Shown here: positions 40,867 to 64,000 of the stretch, one piece after another
Layout: every line of letters begins with the position of its first letter
Position numbering within the stretch: position 1 is the stretch's first letter
NCBI RefSeq assembly: GCF_036711975.1
Contig: NC_091973.1
Span: 9,486,001-9,550,000 of the forward strand
DNA length: 64,000 bases
Direction of reading: 5' to 3'
Source: Onthophagus taurus
Lineage: Eukaryota > Arthropoda > Insecta > Coleoptera > Scarabaeidae
Program-made: the position numbers and the translations under genes
Notes under the pieces: model-generated
What the model saw: the letters and a program-made list of their open reading frames with translations, nothing else
What the model was told of the DNA's origin: nothing
Database searches by the model: none

Positions 40867-42692
40867 CGGATACGATAATTAATTAACACACTTTACATAA
40901 TTACAGATACTACAATGTTAAATACATCCAAACAAACCTCCACAATGGATGCAAGTGCATCGTCAATAACGCAAAATGAAATATTAATGGGTAAGTTATT
41001 AATTTTTATTCTTATACCAGTTATACTAATGCTATTATAAAAATTATAGAAGCTGAATCAATTACATTAGGACCAGGTACCTCGAAGAATGCTATCCCAT
41101 AATGTACTAGTTATTTTAATTGCTTCAACATTTACAGTTTCTTTTGAAGATGAGGAAAAAGGTGTATTGCAAGAAATTGAAACTACAGAATAAAAAACAA
41201 AACTTATTTCCATATTTATGATCCACCACATTTGCTAAAAGGTGTTCGTAACCGTTTAATTTAATTAATAACAATTCACTGCAAAATGGCAACACATATT
41301 GGATGCATACTACATTGACAATCCATCAAATGGAAATTCGTGCCATTCCAAAATTAAAAGATGCCTCTGTAATTCCTGGAAAAATACATGTCATGAACGT
41401 GTCGTGTGGTAGCCAAACTTTCAGTTATGGTAGTATTTGTATGATCAGGTAGCAGATACAACCGTTCTTGGTAATATTTATAGAATGATAATTGTATTTT
41501 GAACTTCGCAGGTACTACAACTGGTGCAGATGGAAGAAAACTGGATGAATATAATAAATTTCCATTTTTGGAAGAATGCTAAAAAGATCTGGTCTACAAT
41601 GAAATTTGTAGACAAAAAAGGCAGCAGATCAACACCACCATCTATCAAGAACTGGATTGTTACATTAAACAGTTTGGAAGGCATTTTCAAATCAATGAAT
41701 CAAATCAAGAAAAGTATGGTATTTCAAGTTTAAAAACACGACTATTAATCAGGATTCATTAGCGAATTTCTTTGGACAAATGAGGCAATATTCTGGACGA
41801 AACGTCAATCGGGCTGCAGTAAATTTTATTGAAAATTTCAAAATATTGCTGATTAATATTTTAGTCAGTAGTCATTCGCTAGGTGCCAATTGTGAAAATA
41901 AAGATGGTACTAAATTATTAATCAATTCCTTTCATTTGATGTAGCAGAAAAAGAACGTACTCCTCATTCTATAAAAATTGCATTTCCAACAATATGTCGC
42001 ATATTGCAAAATTTGCAAAAAGAACATTTTATCTACCAATACAATTCAATAGTGGCATGATTTGGCACCCCTGGCGTCCAAATTAATGTATTGCACACAA
42101 AATTTTATTCAAGGATTATATACTTCCTACAATATTATTTTACATTTAGTACCCAGAGTATGTTCTGAAAAAGTTTTTTCAACTTTAACTCACACTTTGT
42201 GAACACACAGAAGATGTTATCAACAACATTTTAAATGAATTTTTAATTTTTTGTATTTTTAACTGGACAAATGGTGTAAATGGGATTCTTAATGGCAAAG
42301 ATGTCCGCACCAAATGTTGTAAGGACCATATTTACATTCAAGATCATAGCTTACAAAAAAAAAACAGATCATAAAGGTGCACATGAAATTTTTATTATAT
42401 GTATATCATCATTGTTTTTTTTTTACCTTATACTATGCATGCTTTTTTTATATGTTTTTATTTGTACTTATTTGAATAATATTTTTTTACTTACTATGGT
42501 GTATTATTCTTTTTATATACCCAAATATGTTCCAACACCTTCAACATTACTTAATGCATTTGATGAAATTTCAGTATAACCTCCAATTAAATGCATTAAA
42601 ACAAGTCGAACTGAAAAGAAAATATTAACTTATGTTTTTACACAAAAGTTAGTTTTCACTTTTTTATTACATTTGTACTTATAAAACTGATA

Positions 42693-42861
42693 TACACTGA
42701 GAAAAATGCTGTGAAATTTACAGCTATATCACTGTAAAATTAAAATCTATTATACTTATGTTTTACTATGATTTTTATACAAAAAAAATCTTATAAGTAC
42801 AATAGATTCATTATAGTTTTGCAGTTATATAACTAAATTTCACAGCATTTTTCTCGGTGTA
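42693..42861. mobile_element. MITE, ~170 bp
   Basis: Ends ACACTGAGAAAAATGCTGTG and its near-perfect inverse (ACACCGAGAAAAATGCTGTG) face each other, with TA at both edges. No coding sequence. Confidence 0.82.
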
Positions 42862-43124
42862 CATTAGAAAGTAATTGTAGATATAATTTAAAAATAACGC
42901 TACATATATAATGATTTCATTTGTTAGGGGACACGTGCTAATAGATGGCGCTAAAAACGCTGAGCCAGCAGTTTATTAACAATGTCTGGTTACTTCTTGA
43001 TTAATCATAGTCCATACTTATTTCATATTTATCTATCCTCAGTTTCTGGTGATATAGCATAAATCACAAAATGTCAAAATTGGCCAATTTTTCTTAATAA
43101 AATCAATTATAACCTAAGTACTAA

Positions 43125-44747
43125 AACTGTTGGTAGAGTATCCAGAACGCTCCAGGATAAAGAGATGTTGGTTTGTGCGTTTCTGGATATAGAATGTGCG
43201 TTCAACGACGCAATACCACAATCCCTTGAAAGAGCTGCTGTTGACACGGGAGTTGAAGCAACTATAGCGGGTTGGATCCGCAATATGCTTTATAGTAGAA
43301 TAGTTTCTAGTTCACACCACGGTGGCACCTGTTTGTCGAGGATATCCAAAGTCCTCCAGGACCCTAGATACCATTTGCGCTTGGTGTAAGGGAGAGAATC
43401 TCTCGATAAACCTGCAAAAGACAATCGTTGTGCCCTTCACCAGGAGACGAAAGGTGGATGGACTAAGCCGCCCAACTATCCATGGTGAAGAAATTCCTTT
43501 CTCAAAGGAAGTCAAATATCTAGGAGCAATCCTAGACAAAATCTTGTCATGGAATGAACATTTGCAGGGAGTTTTTCACAAAGCTAGAGTATCCTTGTGG
43601 ACTTGTCGTAGTAAAAAATTGGGGATCTATGATCACGTATGGAGCAGCAGCCTGCTATAGCAAAGTCCGACAGATTTCAGTTATCGGTAAGCTTTCACGA
43701 ATTTAACCAGTAGCTGGATTGGCAATCTCTAGTGCGATAAGTAAAACGAAAACTCTAGCAATGGATGTTCTGCTTGGACTATCTCTTTTTTTGCATTTGC
43801 ATATAGAGAAAGTGGCTAGAACTACCATTTACAGATTTAAGCAATATGCTAAAAACTGTTCCGACATGTCCTACCAATGGGCTGTGGAAGACATTATAAG
43901 CACTAATATTTTGCTAACAATGACACCTCGGATTAAGCAAGCTTACAGCCTGGGTACATACTGTACTGTGTTCCAGGCGGAAGTATTTGCTATTGACATG
44001 GGTGCTAAAAAACTTCTTGAGAGAAGGGTGAAGAACATGACAATACGATTTTTCTCAGATAGTCAAGCCGCTCTCCAGGCGCTACAGGCCGTGAAAACGG
44101 TGTCGGCTTTGGTTAATGACCATAAAAGAACATTAAACACACTGAGTTGTGATAACAGAGTTTCTCTGATCTGGGTCCCAGGTCACTCGGGGGTTGCTGG
44201 CAATGAAGCGACAGATGAGCCAGCACGAGAGAGAAGCGTTAATGCGTTTATGGGGCCAGTAGTTGGTGTATCATTTGCAATGGCCAAACATAGGATTAGA
44301 CTGTGGGCTGAAGAAAGGCTTCGTCTACTGTGGACCAGTTCTCCTGGTCCATGGAGCATGGTGGAGACATGCTAACGTGTTTATTAACATCGCCACTGTC
44401 AAACCCGAGAATATTTTAGTACTTGCTCGTAGCATCATTAAAGTTCTGATGGGTGTCTTTACTCGGCACTGCCGACGAAAATTACACCTCAACTGGTTGG
44501 CCGACGATGTTGAATGCCGACTATGTGCGGAGGACGAGGAGACGGTTGAGCATGTTTCATGCCACTGCCCTGCTTTTAATCGTATCACAATCTCAATTTT
44601 TGGTCACAGTTTATCTCCCCAAAGGACCTGAATGACTTTTCACCAAACAAGGTATTAACTTTCGTTAAGAATTACAATAAACCCTTAGGGTCGCGGTGCA
44701 AGGTTGGTTGGTCCGCTTACCCGATATGCAATTATGTAATGTAATGT
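43125..44747 (+). mobile_element. LINE with RNase H domain, internally deleted; 9-bp target duplication
   Basis: AAGTACTAA flanks the element at 43116-43124 and 44748-44756. Inside are an RT start (FLDIECAFNDAIPQSLERAA), a thumb region after the YADD part was lost (43322-43660), and an RNase H (43719-44375; AEVFAIDMGAKKLL, FFSDSQAALQALQA, IWVPGHSGVAGNEATDE). A zinc-knuckle tail CRLCAEDEETVEHVSCHC (about 44516-44570) follows. The 3' end is an (ATGTA)n-like tail. RNase H plus a C-terminal CCHC motif points to the I/R1/LOA side of the non-LTR tree. Frameshifts make it inactive. Confidence 0.88.
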
Positions 44748-44896
44748 AAGTACTAACATCGATAGAGAATGACGTAATGGATAAAAATATTCCTAATGCA
44801 TCAAGAATTCATAATCCATAATTATTTTATATTTATCTATCACCAATGTGTAGTGATATAGCATAAATCACAAAATGTCAAAATTGTACAATTTTT

Positions 44897-45072
44897 ATAA
44901 GGACGAAGGCTTTCACGGCCGATATTAATTAACCTAAAACTAGAACTAACACTAGCACTATCACAAGAACTAACACTAGACCTAGAACTAGAATTTTTCG
45001 GGTTAAGCCGTGCGTTTTTTGAAAAAATGTTTGACGTTTCGGATGCAACCTTCTTCAGAAACAAGTTCGAAG
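44897..45072 (-). mobile_element. Short insertion with 13-bp target duplication (SINE/Penelope-like tail)
   Basis: TTGTACAATTTTT flanks it at 44884-44896 and 45073-45085. On the minus strand it starts TTTCTGAAGAAGGTTGCATC followed by CGAAACGTC. It then has a run of AGTTCTAGTGTTAGTTCTAG-like minisatellite units and ends CGGCCGTGAAAGCCTTCG. Non-coding. A 13-bp duplication indicates insertion by a retroelement enzyme. Confidence 0.8.
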
Positions 45073-45085
45073 TTGTACAATTTTT

Positions 45086-46515
45086 TTTAATAATATCAAC
45101 TATACCGTAAGTACTAACACTGATGGAGAAAGACGTCTGGACATATTTGTCCAAAAATCATCTGCAACAATTCATAAACTTAACACATAATAAACTCTTT
45201 TCGAGTCTGGGGGCTAATACTCTATTCACAAAGGATACCAGAACGCCCCAGACGGGAGCGAAAGGTAATACTTCTGGAACATAAAAAACACTAACTTTAG
45301 TTTTTAATCTAAGTAAATCTTGTAGTCAAAGTCATCATATCAACTTACCTCACATACCTCACATCTACTGCGTCAGCTAAGCCGCATTGTTCATCTTTTC
45401 CATTAAGTCTCAACGATCAAACAAATGGCATTCGAGAAAATAAAAAATAACATCCCCGATCTCCAAGTCTCAGTTAGGAGAATCTCTTTGCCTTATCTTG
45501 AAGATTAATTATGGTGTAAAAGTATTTTGGCATATATGGGAATCCTTCAAATCATACCATACCACCTCTCCCTGTTTGAACAGGGAGCTTGAGCTCGATA
45601 GTTTTCAGTCTTCGTTCCACTCTGTGACCGGGGTATGTGTCAATAACGTCAATAGGTGCTTTAATCCGCATCTTTTTTTCCACAAATTCTGTAGTGGGAT
45701 GGAACTCAGCATAGGACCATTCCTTGTCCATTGATGACCAAAAAGTTAAATTCTTCCATAATGGAGATAAGGAAATAGTGTTCCATTTTACTGGGTTTAT
45801 AATTTCTCAATATATTTCTATATTGTGGGTTGAAGAGAATACATAATCCATAAACATATCATTAGTTCCAACAAATGAGGTGCTCTTCGCTATATTCCTC
45901 TAAATGGAAATGTTAGAGAATATCTTAAATGGGGGATAAATCGGGTTATATGGTAATGTAAAAGTGATATGTCTCATGCTCTGATTGAGGTTAACGTCTT
46001 CTCCCAATAACTCTTAATTATGAGAGGACCTCTTCAGCATCATTATCAGCGGGTTATGCAGATTTTTTATTATTATTATGCAGATCCAGTCTGAAGAATG
46101 GAAGAGACGGAATTTCAGTCTGGACCGTATCAGCGTTCTGTATAATATTCTCAAAGTTAAGGGATCTCCTCCCCATCTAGATGACGCCACCGGCTTCAAA
46201 ATATCCGTTATTTTTGCAGCACCAGCGGCCCTCTTTTACGAGTGAAGACCATGGCTAGGTGATGGCAAGATTTGGCTTTGAAACAGATACACTTAAGATT
46301 TCTGAGCCTCATTGAGCGAATCCACACATTTATCTATGATCAGCCCGCCTTGAATATCACAGCGTCAAGTGAATATTACCTTTATGATTGGATTAGGTAC
46401 TCCAAGCTGAGACAGTATTTCTGCCAATACGGGAATTGGGACATTATCGTACTCTGATTTAAGGGAAAAAAACCTGATACGGCTGATATTAAAAGGATGA
46501 TTTTTATTAATTTAT
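45086..46515. other. Mostly unassigned; LINE scrap near 46014-46199
   Basis: The start belongs to an older repeat shared with 43020-43115 and 44757-44896. A minus-strand frame at 46199-46014 (WGGDPLTLRILYRTLIRS) resembles the RT end of a CR1-like LINE. An open minus-strand stretch near 45740-45590 has no family I recognise. Confidence 0.5.
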
Positions 46516-46586
46516 TTTTAAATTTAAAAAAGTGGCTATAAAAATGTTACTTTGTAAAAGTCGATAATGTAGATTTCGTGTAAAAT
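46516..46586. repeat. Second copy of the ~70-bp sequence near ZNF367
   Basis: See 39244-39311. It lies about 200 bp upstream of the AHCYL start codon. Confidence 0.72.
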
Positions 46587-46699
46587 TCGGCTGAATCCTT
46601 CTTGAATGGTTTAAAGAAAAAAAATGGTGGCGTTGTAATCGTTTCGATTTCGATGCGAATATAGTTGCTTATTATAGATAGAGTCGAATAAATAGCTAC

Positions 46700-46792
46700 A
46701 TTCAGTCGCCTGAGCGGATGTCAGCGGAGTGAAGTGCGGCCGTTTTTAGTGCGCTTGATGATCTTTTAATTTTTTTGGGTAAAAGGCGAATA
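46700..46792 (+). promoter_or_regulatory. Putative AHCYL initiator and 5' UTR
   Basis: TTCAGTCGCC at 46701-46710 fits the insect initiator TCAGTY, about 90 bp before the start codon, in a locally CpG-richer stretch. The start site is inference only. Confidence 0.35.
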
Positions 46793-63423
<16,631 letters not shown>

Positions 63424-64000
63424 TGAAAATGTTAAGCATAGCGTTAAAAATTTAGATGGTGAAGGCAGGATGGTGTGAAAAAAAAAACATTTAAGGTTGT
63501 AGAAAGGAAATAATACACTGTATTAATTTTTATTTATTAATTTAATTTTTGACTTAATGTATATCAAAAGATCGCTTTAAATTCCTAATTAAAAAAAAAC
63601 TTGCCATTATTGAAAGGTACCTGCATCTCTGGAGGAGAATTTAGTCAATTGAGTCTGGATTAGATTATTTACTTTTTTTTTTGTTTTGTTTTTGCGTTCT
63701 TTTATTTTAATTTGTTTTCTCAATATTATTTTTGTGAGTTTTACAGCAAAACGAAATCACCAATAGTAATTCGATAGTTTTACTTTTAGCAATTAGTTGA
63801 AACATTTAGTCAATTAGCGTGCAAACAAAATGAATGAACGTATTGTGATTAAAGCCGGCAATTAAAACTGAAAACTACAAAAAAAATAAATGAATGGTTG
63901 GTAGTCAAGAATTTGGAAACGGGTGTTGATACTGCTTAGAAAATAAAAAATAACCTCATTTTTGTTAAGTGTTCAGTATTTTATTAAGTATTAAATATTA
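63424..64000. other. AHCYL 3' UTR and downstream
   Basis: AT-rich, with several AATAAA-like signals (for example near 63886 and 63942). No further gene is visible before the window end. Confidence 0.55.

Larger units (their letters stand above)
39400..42200 (+). mobile_element. P-element/THAP-type transposon remnant with internal duplication
   Basis: About 41213-41260 reads FIFYDPPHLLKGVRNRLI. About 41700-41942 reads YGISSLKTRLL and, after a shift, NQDSLANFFGQMRQYSGRNV followed by NFIENFKILLIN. These are P-type (THAP9-like) transposase signatures. A ~450-bp stretch (39761-40210) is repeated at 40764-41190. Many stops and shifts: dead. The ends are not defined. Confidence 0.7.

Overview
This looks like nuclear DNA from an insect, most likely a beetle; the order is inferred, not shown. 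The base composition is AT-rich, coding exons are split by introns with GT/AG borders, and the intact genes have clear animal homologues. About two thirds of the window is transposon debris of many superfamilies. I reconstructed seven protein-coding genes exon by exon; every join keeps the reading frame.

Left part (1-11130): a broken direct repeat and a 21-bp minisatellite, then four genes on the minus strand. These are a secreted DUF1091/MD-2-like protein, a one-domain SCP2 protein with a C-terminal SKL, and two tandem full-length SCPx genes (peroxisomal thiolase fused to SCP2, 544 aa each). The two SCPx copies come from a segmental duplication whose junction is visible near 8150. Intron 2 of both copies carries an unusual palindromic satellite, 2.95 kb in copy A and 0.6 kb in copy B.

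Middle-left (11835-24917): one gene, DENND6 (Rab GEF, 576 aa, 8 exons, minus strand). Its fifth intron of 11 kb holds a LINE, a TTAA-flanked DNA transposon, a TA-flanked MITE, a hAT fragment and a 2.8-kb fold-back complex of the same palindromic satellite.

Middle (25-31 kb): gene-free. It has a ~170-bp tandem repeat split by a hAT-containing element, an RTE-like LINE tail and a gypsy remnant. At 31254-38795 lies ZNF367 (C2H2 protein, two exons, minus strand), with LINE and Tigger/pogo remnants in its intron.

Right part (39-64 kb): a 7-kb transposon cluster (P-like, LINEs with clear target-site duplications, MITEs) separates ZNF367 from the divergently transcribed AHCYL (IRBIT-like S-adenosylhomocysteine-hydrolase-like) gene (46793-63423, 11 exons, 532 aa). 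AHCYL intron 6 (11.5 kb) is a nest of elements: Harbinger, a long-TIR element with a pogo/Tigger-like transposase, mariner, a MITE, hAT, a LINE within a LINE, and a Tc1 element interrupted by an internally deleted LTR element.

The genes have unrelated housekeeping roles (lipid transfer and peroxisomal thiolysis, Rab activation, transcription, methylation/IP3 signalling) and form no pathway. The most unusual thing here is the CG-rich palindromic repeat family. It is built of ~54-bp blocks, recurs in introns of three genes, forms higher-order arrays of 326 and 217 bp, and makes long hairpins.
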